A stretch of DNA of 64,000 nt from Pseudomonas sp. Irchel s3b2 (lineage in GTDB: Bacteria; Pseudomonadota; Gammaproteobacteria; Pseudomonadales; Pseudomonadaceae), in contig NZ_FYEB01000005.1 in NCBI RefSeq assembly GCF_900187445.1, forward strand, positions 342,446-406,445. The letters are read 5' to 3'. The notes under the pieces are model-generated. The model did not search any database and was not told where the DNA came from. It saw only the letters and a program-made list of their open reading frames with translations. Shown piece by piece: positions 36,016 through 44,220 of the stretch (position 1 is the stretch's first letter; each line of letters starts with the position of its first letter). The translations under genes and the position numbers were made by a program.

Positions 36016-36704
36016 GTAAGCGTCCAGCCAGGAGTTGCTTCCGCATAAGTGGGCGCAGGTCTAACTGGCAAGGTGTTGGGCTAACTGGCCATCAGACACC
36101 AACCGCAAACTATGACGCTCTATGCCAAATCGAGGTAGTAGGTGTAGTAGCCAGTATCTCGAACATAGCCTTGAGCCTCATAAAGTCGCTGAGCGCCTTC
36201 ATTATCCCTACCGGTCTCCAATAAAATTCCTTTGGCTCCCGTTGAAATCACGAATTCCCTGGCGGCATCCAATAAAGCTGTACCGACCCCTCGCCCTCTC
36301 GCAACATCGGTTGCGTAGAGGTCGTTGAGAAGCCAGGTTCGTCGCGCGGACACTGACGAAAAAGTAGGGTACAACTGCACAAACCCTAGCGTTTCGCCAA
36401 GTTCGTCGTGAGCATAAAAAATCGTCGACTCATTGTGGCTTAGTCGCTGGGCAAGAAAATCACGTGACTCTAGAAGGTTGGAGGGTTGCCCGTAGAACCC
36501 TCGATACGAATCAAAAAGGGGGGCGAGTTTTTCTACACAGTGGTTGTCAGCGCGGCTAATTTTTACGGCCATGAAATTTACTTCCCTGTTCGTGATCGTC
36601 TTATGTCGCCCAATAATACCTGCCTCAACCACTAGATTGGTTGGTATTCATATCCTGCGCGCCATCGTTCTCGGGGTTGGAAGGTGTGTCGGCCGGACGC
36701 TTAC
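36016..36704. mobile_element. possible GNAT cassette between IS66-like inverted ends
   Basis: GTAAGCGTCCAGCC at 36016-36029 and GGCCGGACGCTTAC at 36691-36704 are inverted with one mismatch in 14, and both begin GTAAGCG as IS66-family ends do. They enclose the GNAT gene and no transposase. The 8-base flanks (CACCGAGT and AATCCAGC) do not match, so no target duplication supports a single recent insertion. The area left of it (35805-36015) has no recognisable gene. Confidence 0.35.
36120..36572 (-). CDS. GNAT family N-acetyltransferase
   Basis: A 150-residue acetyltransferase. The acetyl-CoA motif A is LNDLYATDVARGRGVGTALLDAAREFV, followed by motif B GILLETGRDNEGAQRLYEAQGYV and the terminal YYTYYLDLA. 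The start at 36572 gives MAVKISRADN; longer frames add residues without a ribosome site. AT content is higher than in neighbouring core genes. The last ten codons recur as a broken copy at about 49523-49556. Substrate unknown. Confidence 0.88.
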   Translation of the reverse strand: MAVKISRADNHCVEKLAPLFDSYRGFYGQPSNLLESRDFLAQRLSHNESTIFYAHDELGETLGFVQLYPTFSSVSARRTWLLNDLYATDVARGRGVGTALLDAAREFVISTGAKGILLETGRDNEGAQRLYEAQGYVRDTGYYTYYLDLA

Positions 36705-36771
36705 AATCCAGCGCCTCTTGGGGCAGGATGCTTTCATAAAGAGCTAACCCATTTTCAAGGAAGACACGTCG

Positions 36772-37947
36772 ATGGAGCGGTGCGAAGTAGCAGTTCTCGG
36801 ATTGGGTGCGATGGGCGCCGCGACTGTTTATCAATTGGCGAAAACCGGGGTTAAGGTGATTGGCATAGACCGGCATCACCCACCCCACACCTTAGGCTCA
36901 AGTCATGGCGATACGCGGATTACCCGACTTTCGGTCGGTGAAGGTGCCCAATATTTGCCTATCGTCCGCCGCTCCCACGCGCTCTGGCGAGACCTCGAAG
37001 CACTGTCCGGTGAGTCGTTGTTTGAACAGTGTGGCGTGCTGGTGTTCAGCTCCAACCCCCGCGATGCCCTCGATGGCAAAAACGACTTCACCCAACGCAC
37101 GATAGGGCTAGCGCAAGCCAATGCGATTGAGCACGAAGTACTGTCGGCTGAGCAAATTCGTCAACGCTTCCCGCAATTTTCTACAGTGCTAGACAACGCT
37201 ATCGGTTACTTCGAACCCAGTGGTGGCTACCTTCGGCCTGAGCGGTGCATTGCCATACAGCTCAATCTCGCCGAACAACACGGAGCGACGCTGCTCAAAG
37301 GTGAAATCGTTATGGGCCTCGCCTCAGACCAAAAAGGCGTGACCATCACCACTGACCAGCGCACGATTCTCGCTGACAAGGTAGTAGTCAGTGCCGGTAT
37401 GTGGTCACGCGAGTTATTGGGGGCGCCCTTCGACCGATTACTCCGGGTCTGTCGACAGAAGTTGTTCTGGTTCGAGCTGGAAGAAGGCGCAAAGTTTGCC
37501 GAGGCTTCGCCGACCTTCATCCTCCGGCATGGGCAAACTGAAGACGACATGAATTACGGCTTCCCACCGTTACCTGGCGAAGGCAGCCTAAAAATTGCCA
37601 CAGAGCAGTACATTGAAGAATCAACGCCCAGCACATTGGATAGAACTGTCTCCGCCGCCGAAGAACGTGAAATGTTCAATACTCAAGTCAGGGGAAAAAT
37701 CACAGGCGTGACTTCACGGGTGGTCAAATCGGCGGTATGTCCCTACACCGTGACTCCGGATAGCAACTTCATCATTGATGAGCATCCGACCCTGAAAAAC
37801 ACTTTAGTGGTGTCTGCCTGCTCCGGCCACGGTTTCAAACATTCCGCAGCTTTGGGTGAAGCACTGGCTCAATGGTGCATACATGGCAGAAGTGATCTGG
37901 ATCTATCCGCGTTTTCGCTGAAGCGGTTTGAGGTGCCACTTGCATAG
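36772..37947 (+). CDS. solA: monomeric sarcosine oxidase/N-methyltryptophan oxidase-like flavoprotein
   Basis: A 391-residue FAD-dependent amine oxidase (MSOX/MTOX family). The dinucleotide fold is VAVLGLGAMGAATVYQLAKTGVKVIGIDR at 6-34, with the family motif HHPPHTLGSSHGDTRITR just after it. The flavin-linking cysteine is probably in KSAVCPYTVTPDSNF near residue 323, and the C-terminal HGFKHSAALGEALA is conserved. It oxidises an N-methyl amine, giving formaldehyde and H2O2. Codon use is less GC-biased than the flanks, in keeping with transfer. The solA symbol reflects family resemblance only. Confidence 0.85.
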   Translation: MERCEVAVLGLGAMGAATVYQLAKTGVKVIGIDRHHPPHTLGSSHGDTRITRLSVGEGAQYLPIVRRSHALWRDLEALSGESLFEQCGVLVFSSNPRDALDGKNDFTQRTIGLAQANAIEHEVLSAEQIRQRFPQFSTVLDNAIGYFEPSGGYLRPERCIAIQLNLAEQHGATLLKGEIVMGLASDQKGVTITTDQRTILADKVVVSAGMWSRELLGAPFDRLLRVCRQKLFWFELEEGAKFAEASPTFILRHGQTEDDMNYGFPPLPGEGSLKIATEQYIEESTPSTLDRTVSAAEEREMFNTQVRGKITGVTSRVVKSAVCPYTVTPDSNFIIDEHPTLKNTLVVSACSGHGFKHSAALGEALAQWCIHGRSDLDLSAFSLKRFEVPLA

Positions 37948-38046
37948 ATGGACGCCATCGCCTCAGGCGACGGCGTCAGGATGGTGACATCGACGCGATA
38001 GTAGGTAACGGTCAGTCACCCCTGCGCCGCGTATCAGGTTGCCAAG

Positions 38047-38182
38047 TCAGAACATCGAGTTACCACTAACGGCGTCTTTGGCGAGAACCTCTTCCTGCAT
38101 CACATCCCAATGCTCAACAAGCTGCCCGTTTTCAACGCGAAAAATGTCCACAGCGATAAGTGGTTTTGGACCCCAGCCTGTG
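38047..38182 (-). pseudogene. SnoaL-like (NTF2-fold) gene, 3' fragment
   Basis: The minus strand reads GPKPLIAVDIFRVENGQLVEHWDVMQEEV...SGNSMF then stop. This is the C-terminal third of a SnoaL-like polyketide-cyclase-family protein. The reading frame stops being homologous exactly at the GTAAGCG end at 38183, so insertion or deletion at that end removed the rest. Confidence 0.7.
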
Positions 38183-38215
38183 GTAAGCGTCTGCCCAAGT
38201 CACCTTGCGTGACTC
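38183..38215. repeat. IS66-like terminal repeat, element extends right
   Basis: Begins GTAAGCGTCTGCC and continues with CAAGTCACCTTGCG. Nearly the same sequence is found, inverted, at the right side of 53468-53514, and a diverged form occurs at 52686-52720. GTAAGCG is the characteristic tip of IS66-family elements. Confidence 0.6.
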
Positions 38216-38249
38216 AGAACCCGCTGAGTCGGCAACCAGAAGTCGAAGG

Positions 38250-38525
38250 TCAGTCAGCGCTGTGACATACGCAACATATCTTGTTGCCGTCGGGATCTCT
38301 GATGTAAGCACCGTAATAATGAGGACGCAGCCCTGGTGCGCCTTCGTCTGATCCCCCGTTAGCCATAGCGATCGCGTAGAAGTTATCAACCTGCGCCCGC
38401 GTTTGGGCTTCGAACGCAACCATCGACCCGTTACCTGGTGTCGCGCGTAGCCACGGGGAATGAATTTCTGCGACGTGAGTTCGTAAAGCTTCGTAACAAG
38501 ATCACTGCACCTTCGAATTTCCCAG
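38250..38525 (-). pseudogene. VOC family (glyoxalase-like) protein, truncated 5'
   Basis: The minus strand is open from about 38525 and reads ...TPGNGSMVAFEAQTRAQVDNFYAIA, then GAPGLRPHYYGAYIRDPDGNKICCVCHSAD and stop. This is the C-terminal half of a vicinal-oxygen-chelate protein. The N-terminal half is missing. Its 3' end faces the IS66-like terminus 35 bases away. Confidence 0.7.
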
Positions 38526-38694
38526 GAGGGGCTTTGACCTTGGAATTGGGAGCGCCTGATCTCAACCAGGAGCCAAACCTAGAACGCTATTTTCACAGTA
38601 AATCCAGCACGAGTGATGCACTGCTTGTGATAGGAGATGACCGTTGCGGCGCATGCCTGGAATTTACCCGCACAGCGCTCTTTATAGGCCCCAT
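38526..38694. other. no gene recognised
   Basis: Short stretch between the VOC fragment and the bidirectional terminator. I see no coding or repeat structure. Confidence 0.5.
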
Positions 38695-38730
38695 AAAAAA
38701 GCGGCGACTGCTGGTACAGTCGCCGCAAAA
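38695..38730 (-). terminator. strong bidirectional terminator
   Basis: Perfect 10-base stem GCGGCGACTG/CAGTCGCCGC (38701-38710 and 38717-38726), with six T on the minus strand and four A/T on the plus. It would end the YeiH-Rieske-DsbA-MFS transcript. Confidence 0.85.
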
Positions 38731-38764
38731 GAACCGGTGTTTGAGACACCGGCCGAGGAGTCCC

Positions 38765-38792
38765 GTGGCGAGGGAGCTTGCTCCCTCGCCAC
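38765..38792. repeat. GTGGCGAGGGAG repeat (REP-like hairpin)
   Basis: GTGGCGAGGGAG, four bases, CTCCCTCGCCAC: a perfect 12-base stem, another known Pseudomonas REP class, located just downstream of the YeiH gene end. Confidence 0.8.
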
Positions 38793-38804
38793 AAGTTTGT
38801 GTAC

Positions 38805-39815
38805 CTACATTCCCCAACGCAGCAACAGCAGCACCAGCACGACGAGGAACACTGTCTCCCCCACCATCAGCAGGATCGGCTTGATGCCCACCGCCGCCAG
38901 TTCCTTGAGCTGGGTCTTCATGCCCAAGGCGCTGATGGAAACCACCAGGCACCAGCGCGACAATTCATTGACCGATCCCTGCACCACCGGGGCTATCCAG
39001 CCGGTGCTGTTGATACAGGCCAGAATCAGAAACCCGACGGCGAACCATGGCAGCAGCGGCGGTCGTTTGCCGGTCGGGTCGGCTCCCTGCATGCGGGTAA
39101 TCATCGCGGCGCAGACGATCACCGGCAGCAACATGGCAACCCGCATCAGCTTGACCACTGTGGCCGTATCGCCGGTCTCGGTGGACATGCTGTAACCGGC
39201 ACCGACCACCTGGGCGACATCGTGGATGGTGGCGCCGAGGAACACGCCCGCCACTTGCGGCGACAACGACAGCCAATTGGCAATCATCGGGTACACGATC
39301 ATCGCCAGGGTCGACAGCGCCGACACCCCGATCACCGTGAATAACGTCGCGCGTTCTTTCTGCGGATGGTTCGGCAATGCCGCCGCCAGCGCCAACGCGG
39401 CCGACGCACCACAAATCGCGGTGGCCCCACCGGTGAGCATGCCGAACAAACGCTGGAATCCCAGCGCCTTGGCCGCGATCACCGAAACGCCGATCGTCAC
39501 CACCACCACAAGCACCACCAGGGCCACAGGCTTCCAGCCCAGCGCCACCATCTGTTCGAGGGTGATGCGCATGCCCAGCAGCGCCACACCAATGCGCAAC
39601 ACGGTGCGTGCAGTGAACTCGATGCCGGCCTTGCAGACGCCATCACCGGCCAAAAAGTTGAGCGCCATGCCCAACAGCAAGGCAAACAGCATCACCGGTG
39701 CGCCGTAATGCTCGGACAAAAAGGACGCGGCCGCCGCCACGATCAGACTGACGACAAAACCTGGCGCCAGTTCACGCGTTCGGCTGTGGATACGGGTAAG
39801 AGCGATGGCGCTCAT
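38805..39815 (-). CDS. YeiH family putative sulfate/sulfonate exporter
   Basis: A 336-residue membrane protein with about ten helices, of the UPF0324/YeiH (PSE) family. Conserved blocks are LLGMALNFLAGDGVCKAGIEFTARTVLRIGVALLGMRITLEQ, GGATAICGASAALALAAALPNH and VAGVFLGATIHDVAQVVGAGYSMS. Relatives such as TauZ are proposed to export sulfite or sulfoacetate from sulfonate degraders. Start at 39815; its first bases overlap the Rieske gene end (ATGA). Its presence in a cluster with a TauD enzyme is notable. Confidence 0.88.
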   Translation of the reverse strand: MSAIALTRIHSRTRELAPGFVVSLIVAAAASFLSEHYGAPVMLFALLLGMALNFLAGDGVCKAGIEFTARTVLRIGVALLGMRITLEQMVALGWKPVALVVLVVVVTIGVSVIAAKALGFQRLFGMLTGGATAICGASAALALAAALPNHPQKERATLFTVIGVSALSTLAMIVYPMIANWLSLSPQVAGVFLGATIHDVAQVVGAGYSMSTETGDTATVVKLMRVAMLLPVIVCAAMITRMQGADPTGKRPPLLPWFAVGFLILACINSTGWIAPVVQGSVNELSRWCLVVSISALGMKTQLKELAAVGIKPILLMVGETVFLVVLVLLLLRWGM

Positions 39816-40138
39816 GGCGCGGACTCCTCGGGGACGATGACGATGAATGCCTGGCCGTCGATGATCTCGACCGGGTAGTTGGCGACTTTGAGCTGGGTTG
39901 AATTGAGCAAGTAACCGCTGCGCAGATCGAAGCGCAGGCCATGGGCGCAGCACTGAATCACCCGCCCCTCAAGGCGCCCGCCACACAGCGAAGCGCCCTG
40001 ATGGGGGCAGCTGTCGTCGATGGCGAACAAGTCACCTTCGACGTTGAATAACGCCAGGCTTTTGCCATCGAACTCGAACAGCGCACGACCACCGGCCTGC
40101 GGGTGTTTGCCAGCGGGTACGGGAATGCGCCGAGTCAT
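39812..40138 (-). CDS. Rieske [2Fe-2S] ferredoxin
   Basis: A 108-residue soluble Rieske protein. The ligand pairs are Cys44/His46 (SCPHQG) and Cys63/His66 (CCAHG). It resembles the ferredoxin parts of dioxygenase or nitrite-reductase small-subunit systems. It overlaps YeiH downstream and the DsbA-like gene upstream by four bases each, so the three are tightly coupled. Its electron-transfer partner is not obvious; no Rieske oxygenase large subunit is in the window. Confidence 0.9.
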   Translation of the reverse strand: MTRRIPVPAGKHPQAGGRALFEFDGKSLALFNVEGDLFAIDDSCPHQGASLCGGRLEGRVIQCCAHGLRFDLRSGYLLNSTQLKVANYPVEIIDGQAFIVIVPEESAP

Positions 40139-40797
40139 GCCGGCTGACGCTCACGAGCACTTTCTTTCAAGGCGTCGCTCATGGCCTTCAGTAGCGCTTC
40201 GGCAGGCTGCGCGCCCACCACCGTCATCCGACGGTCGAACTGAAAACACGGTACACCACTGGCGGCGCCGGGGAATCCGTCAAAGGGACTGGCGTCGCCC
40301 TTCAGGCAGTCGGCTACCGTTTCTGCATCAATGCCGCAGGACCGGGCAATGGCAAGCAAGGTTTCACGGCAACCGAGGTCTTCGCCCTTCTGGAAATAAG
40401 CGGCGAACAGACGCTCGAGCAAGGCGTCACGCCGGGCAGGATTGCCCAGTACGCTGACACGCTCGAACAGCCGATGGGCGTCTGCGGTATTGGGCATGGT
40501 GGTTATGCGACTGAAGTCGATGGACACCCCCACTGCCTTGGCGGCCTGCTGCACCTGAGCCTGCCGCATGACCACAGCGTCGGCATTGCCCAGACGCTGG
40601 CGATAGAAATCGGCGAAAGGTTCACCTTCTACCGGCAACTGTGGCAGCAATTGCACGCCATGCCACACCGTGGTGATCTGCACATCCGGTTGGCGACTGC
40701 GAAACTGTACCTGCGCATGCTCCAATTGGCGTTTGCCGATCAGGCACCAGGGGCAGATGAAATCGAAAAACACATCAATACGTAAACGATGACTCAC
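40135..40797 (-). CDS. DsbA family oxidoreductase (FrnE-like)
   Basis: A 220-residue thioredoxin-fold protein of the DsbA/2-hydroxychromene-2-carboxylate isomerase family, without a signal peptide. The active-site motif CPWC is at residues 15-18 (FFDFICPWCLIGKR). The C-terminal FQFDRRMTVVGAQPAEALLKAM is typical of FrnE-like cytoplasmic members. Overlaps by four bases with the Rieske and MFS genes. Possibly isomerase rather than disulfide chemistry in this pathway. Confidence 0.88.
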   Translation of the reverse strand: MSHRLRIDVFFDFICPWCLIGKRQLEHAQVQFRSRQPDVQITTVWHGVQLLPQLPVEGEPFADFYRQRLGNADAVVMRQAQVQQAAKAVGVSIDFSRITTMPNTADAHRLFERVSVLGNPARRDALLERLFAAYFQKGEDLGCRETLLAIARSCGIDAETVADCLKGDASPFDGFPGAASGVPCFQFDRRMTVVGAQPAEALLKAMSDALKESARERQPA

Positions 40798-42125
40798 AAC
40801 TTCACCTCTAACCCGGCTTCGCTGACGGGGTCAGGAAGGCTCTGCCCCTGAAGGCGGGCAATATCTTTGTGGTAATGACACCTGGCATAAAAGAACACGG
40901 ACGCTGCCGCGATGCTGACCAGTGGCACCAGTTGAAAAGCAGCATGCAAGCCGATCACATCGGACACCCTGCCGGTAATGAACGGCCCAGGCGCCAGCCC
41001 CAGCATGTTGTTGGCCAGGGTCAGCGTGGCGAAGGCCGTGCCATGCACAGAGTAATGGGTCAGGTTGGCAACCATGGCGCCGCAAGGGCCGGTCGTGCCG
41101 GCGGCAATCAACATGCCCAGGCAGATCAGCAGCAATTGCACAGGCCCTGCCGGCAGGGCGAACGCCGCCGATAACAGCAGACAACTGCCCAGGCAATAGG
41201 CGATGGCCAAAGCGACTTTGCGCTCCGGCGAATGGCGACACAGTCGATCGCTGAGCATGCCGCACAGGATCATTCCCGCACCGCTGCACAGCACGATGAT
41301 CGCCGCGACGCCGCCCGCCTTGTCCGTGACCATGTCGTAATAACGATTGAGGTAACTGGGCATCCACACAATCACGGTGCCACCGACGAACAGTTGCAAG
41401 CCACTGCCGATGTAGGCAGCGATCACCGAGCGGCTGGAAAACAGCGTACGCAACGGCCGCTTGACCGCGGCAGTCGCTTTGTTCGCCGCTTGAGTGGCAC
41501 GTTGCGGCGCAATGCGTGCTTCCTTGACGATGATCGGGTAAAGCACCGCCAGCACCAGGCCAAACAGCGCCATGCCGGCAAACGACCAGCGCCAGCCAAG
41601 CTTGGCGGCGATTGCCCCGCCCAGCGCCATACCTAATACCGAACCGAACATGCCGCCCGCCATGAACGCACTGGCCAGGGTTGCACGCAGGTGTTTGGGA
41701 AACACCGAAATCACCACCGCGATGCCGACGCTGCCGTACGCCGCTTCGCCGACGCCAACCATGAACCGTGCAATGAACATCTGCTGGTAGTCCTGCGCCA
41801 ATGCGCAGCCCAGCGTCGCCAGACTCCACAGCAACGCCATCAGCGCCAGGCTCTTGACCCGGCCGAAACGATCCGCCAGCAATGACAGGGGAATTGTCAG
41901 CAGCCCCACCATCAGGGCGACAATGCCACTGAGCAGGCCGAGCTGACCGTCGCTCAGGGCCCACTCGCCCTTGAGCATCGGGAACACCGCGTTCAGCACC
42001 TGGCGCGACATGTAATCGGAAATCAACAAGCCGAACGTCAGTGCAAAGACGATCCAGGCATACTTGCGCGCAACGCCGACGCCACTGCAGTCATCATCGT
42101 CTGCGGCGATTGGGTGAAAGGCCAT
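40794..42125 (-). CDS. MFS transporter (aromatic/organic acid type)
   Basis: A 443-residue, 12-helix MFS protein. The loop 2-3 motif is SLLADRFGRVKSLALMALLWS, and loop 4-5 has RFMVGVGEAAYGSVG. This subgroup carries organic anions. It lies in the same coupled operon as the DsbA-like and Rieske genes, so it probably imports the substrate of the BKACE/TauD pathway. The cargo is not known. Confidence 0.9.
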   Translation of the reverse strand: MAFHPIAADDDDCSGVGVARKYAWIVFALTFGLLISDYMSRQVLNAVFPMLKGEWALSDGQLGLLSGIVALMVGLLTIPLSLLADRFGRVKSLALMALLWSLATLGCALAQDYQQMFIARFMVGVGEAAYGSVGIAVVISVFPKHLRATLASAFMAGGMFGSVLGMALGGAIAAKLGWRWSFAGMALFGLVLAVLYPIIVKEARIAPQRATQAANKATAAVKRPLRTLFSSRSVIAAYIGSGLQLFVGGTVIVWMPSYLNRYYDMVTDKAGGVAAIIVLCSGAGMILCGMLSDRLCRHSPERKVALAIAYCLGSCLLLSAAFALPAGPVQLLLICLGMLIAAGTTGPCGAMVANLTHYSVHGTAFATLTLANNMLGLAPGPFITGRVSDVIGLHAAFQLVPLVSIAAASVFFYARCHYHKDIARLQGQSLPDPVSEAGLEVKL

Positions 42126-42217
42126 GCAGCCTCCTCAAAGCTTCGTTTTATTGTTGTTATCAAGCGTGTTGCAGTGCAGCGAGCGGGAGGCCATTGACCT
42201 CCCGCGTCGTCTGCCGA

Positions 42218-43270
42218 TCAGCCGCGTTGCGGCACACCTTTCTGCCCGGCCTTGCGGTTGGGGGCCATGCCATTGGCCAACAGGGTTTCTTCGATGCTCT
42301 GGTACTGCACACCGATGCGGTAGATCTCGCGGGCTTCTTTACCCGTGGCGATTTCGCGACCCAGTTCATGGGCGATGCGTACGGTTTGCTTGATCTGCGC
42401 AACTGAGCCGAAACGATCGCCCTTGTGATCAATGATAGTGTCTTCATTGCCCACACGCGGGTGCATACCCATGGCCATCGACATGGTGTTGAACGGCATG
42501 ACGTTTTTCAGCAGCGACTCGGAGGTCAGGGTGCAACCGTCTGGCGCGCGGTGGATGAAGTTGAAGAAGTTGAACGGATTGGGGCCATCGAAACCGCCGC
42601 CGATACCAATCCAGGTCAGGTTCAGCGGTCCCTTGTACACTCCCTTGCGCACCAGGCGCTCAAGGGTTTCCATGGCATGCATGCCGGTCAGTTGGAAGTG
42701 CGGCTGGATGCCGTTGTCCATCAGGCGTTTGAGGTGCTCGGCGACCCACGCCGGGCCGGCCGGTACGGTCATCTCGCTGTAGGCCGCCTGATAGGCAGGA
42801 TTGGCCAGGGACGTGCCTTCCAGATACTCCGGATACAACAGCTCCATGATGTTCATCTGGGTGGTGTTGATGGCCACCGTGACCTGATCCGGTTTTGGTG
42901 TCAGTTCGGCCAGCATGTGGCGAGTATCGTCAGACAGCCACTTGGCCGCTTCACCATCGCTTTCGGGGGCGAATGAAATCGAACCACCGACCTGGATGAT
43001 CATGTCCGGCACAGCTTCACGCACACCGGCGATCAACTCGTTGAACTTGGACAGACGCTTGGAACCCTTGCCGTCCAATTCACGCACGTGCAGGTGCAGG
43101 ACTGTGGCACCTGCCTCATAACAATCGACCGCTTTTTGTACCTGCTCATCCATGGTCAGCGGGATGTCTTCGGGAAAATCTTCCGGCATCCACTCGGGGC
43201 CATACGGGGCCACGGTAATGACCACTTTCTCCATGTTTTCCGGGTGCAGGGAATCGTCGAAGAATTGCAT
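42218..43270 (-). CDS. BKACE family beta-keto acid cleavage enzyme
   Basis: A 350-residue Zn-dependent TIM barrel of the 3-keto-5-aminohexanoate cleavage (Kce/BKACE, DUF849) family, which joins a beta-keto acid to acetyl-CoA and splits off acetoacetate. Metal ligands are expected in TVLHLHVRELDG (HLH) and in a later Glu. Other blocks are VGGSISFAPES, VAINTTQMNIMELLYPEYLEG and WIGIGGGFDGPNPFNFF. The substrate varies widely in this family and cannot be deduced here. It is separated from the MFS gene by 92 bases. Confidence 0.9.
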   Translation of the reverse strand: MQFFDDSLHPENMEKVVITVAPYGPEWMPEDFPEDIPLTMDEQVQKAVDCYEAGATVLHLHVRELDGKGSKRLSKFNELIAGVREAVPDMIIQVGGSISFAPESDGEAAKWLSDDTRHMLAELTPKPDQVTVAINTTQMNIMELLYPEYLEGTSLANPAYQAAYSEMTVPAGPAWVAEHLKRLMDNGIQPHFQLTGMHAMETLERLVRKGVYKGPLNLTWIGIGGGFDGPNPFNFFNFIHRAPDGCTLTSESLLKNVMPFNTMSMAMGMHPRVGNEDTIIDHKGDRFGSVAQIKQTVRIAHELGREIATGKEAREIYRIGVQYQSIEETLLANGMAPNRKAGQKGVPQRG

Positions 43271-43357
43271 GAGTTACTCCTATTCTTATGATTGTTCCGC
43301 CCACCCTGGATCGTGCCGGGCAGGCGTGTTTACGAGTGCGAATGCAGCGGCGGTCGA

Positions 43358-44206
43358 TCAGTAAGTCTTGTCGCCGATGATGCCGGCGCGTTCCATCTTG
43401 CGATGGCACGGCGAGTAATCCATGACGGCGTAGTGCTGGGTACTGCGGTTGTCCCAGATGGCGATGCTGTTGGGTTTCCAGCGCCAGCGCACCTGATACT
43501 CGGGGATGTAGGCCTGGCTGATCAGGTAGCGCAGCAGATCGCTCGCACCAGGATTGGCGTCCTGACCGAAGCGCACCCGCTCGGGTGTGTGGTAGTTGCT
43601 CAAGTGCGTAGTGAAGGCGTTGACGAACAGCACCTTTTCGCCGGTTTCCGGATGGGTGCGCACCACCGGGTGCTCGGCGTCCGGGTACATTGCCTTGAGC
43701 GCCAGACGCTTTTCGATCGGCATGGCGGCACCGAAACTCGCTTCGATGCTGTGGCGGGCACGCAGGTCAGCGATTTTCAACTTCACGTCTTCCGGCAAGC
43801 GCGCATAAGCCTCGACCATGTTGGCCCACATGGTGTCGCCGCCCACCGGCGGGCACTCTACGCAGCGCAGCACGCAACCCATCGGCGGCGCCTCGCGCCA
43901 GGTCGCGTCGCTGTGCCAGGAGTTTTCATAGCGGTCGGCCGGCTGGTCCGGCCGCTTGTAGATGCGCACCAGCCCTGGATGATCCGGATCACTGCCGGCC
44001 ACCGGATGATCTTCCAGTTCGCCAAAGCGGCGGGCGAAGGCCACATGTTCAGCGCGCGTGATGTCCTGATCACGCAGGAACACCACCCGATGCTTGAGCA
44101 ACTGAGCACGAATCTCGGCAAAAAGACCGTCGTCATGCACCGCGTCGGCGAGGTTGACGCCCACCAGCTCCGCGCCAATGCTGCAGGTCAATTGTTCGAC
44201 TTTCAT
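43358..44206 (-). CDS. TauD/TfdA family 2-oxoglutarate dioxygenase
   Basis: A 282-residue Fe(II)/2-oxoglutarate-dependent dioxygenase. Iron ligands are His98 and Asp100 (NSWHSDATW) and His258 (NRSTQHYAV); the 2-oxoglutarate Arg is close to residue 269 in CHRKMERAGI. Members release sulfite from alkyl sulfonates or cleave ether, amine or sulfate-ester bonds. It sits between the BKACE gene and the quinone oxidoreductase gene in the same direction. The paired YeiH exporter makes a sulfonate substrate an attractive but unproven idea. Confidence 0.9.
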   Translation of the reverse strand: MKVEQLTCSIGAELVGVNLADAVHDDGLFAEIRAQLLKHRVVFLRDQDITRAEHVAFARRFGELEDHPVAGSDPDHPGLVRIYKRPDQPADRYENSWHSDATWREAPPMGCVLRCVECPPVGGDTMWANMVEAYARLPEDVKLKIADLRARHSIEASFGAAMPIEKRLALKAMYPDAEHPVVRTHPETGEKVLFVNAFTTHLSNYHTPERVRFGQDANPGASDLLRYLISQAYIPEYQVRWRWKPNSIAIWDNRSTQHYAVMDYSPCHRKMERAGIIGDKTY

Positions 44207-44220
44207 GGCAGACGACTCCC

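Noticed and set aside
35828..36046. 72-codon minus-strand frame crossing the left GTAAGCGTCC end
   Set aside because: No family recognised and it spans the putative element boundary. It could be a real small gene, which would weaken the cassette idea, but I cannot support it.
34986..36071. 361-codon minus-strand frame opposite the AraC gene
   Set aside because: It overlaps a clear AraC regulator and has no recognisable domain or ribosome site.
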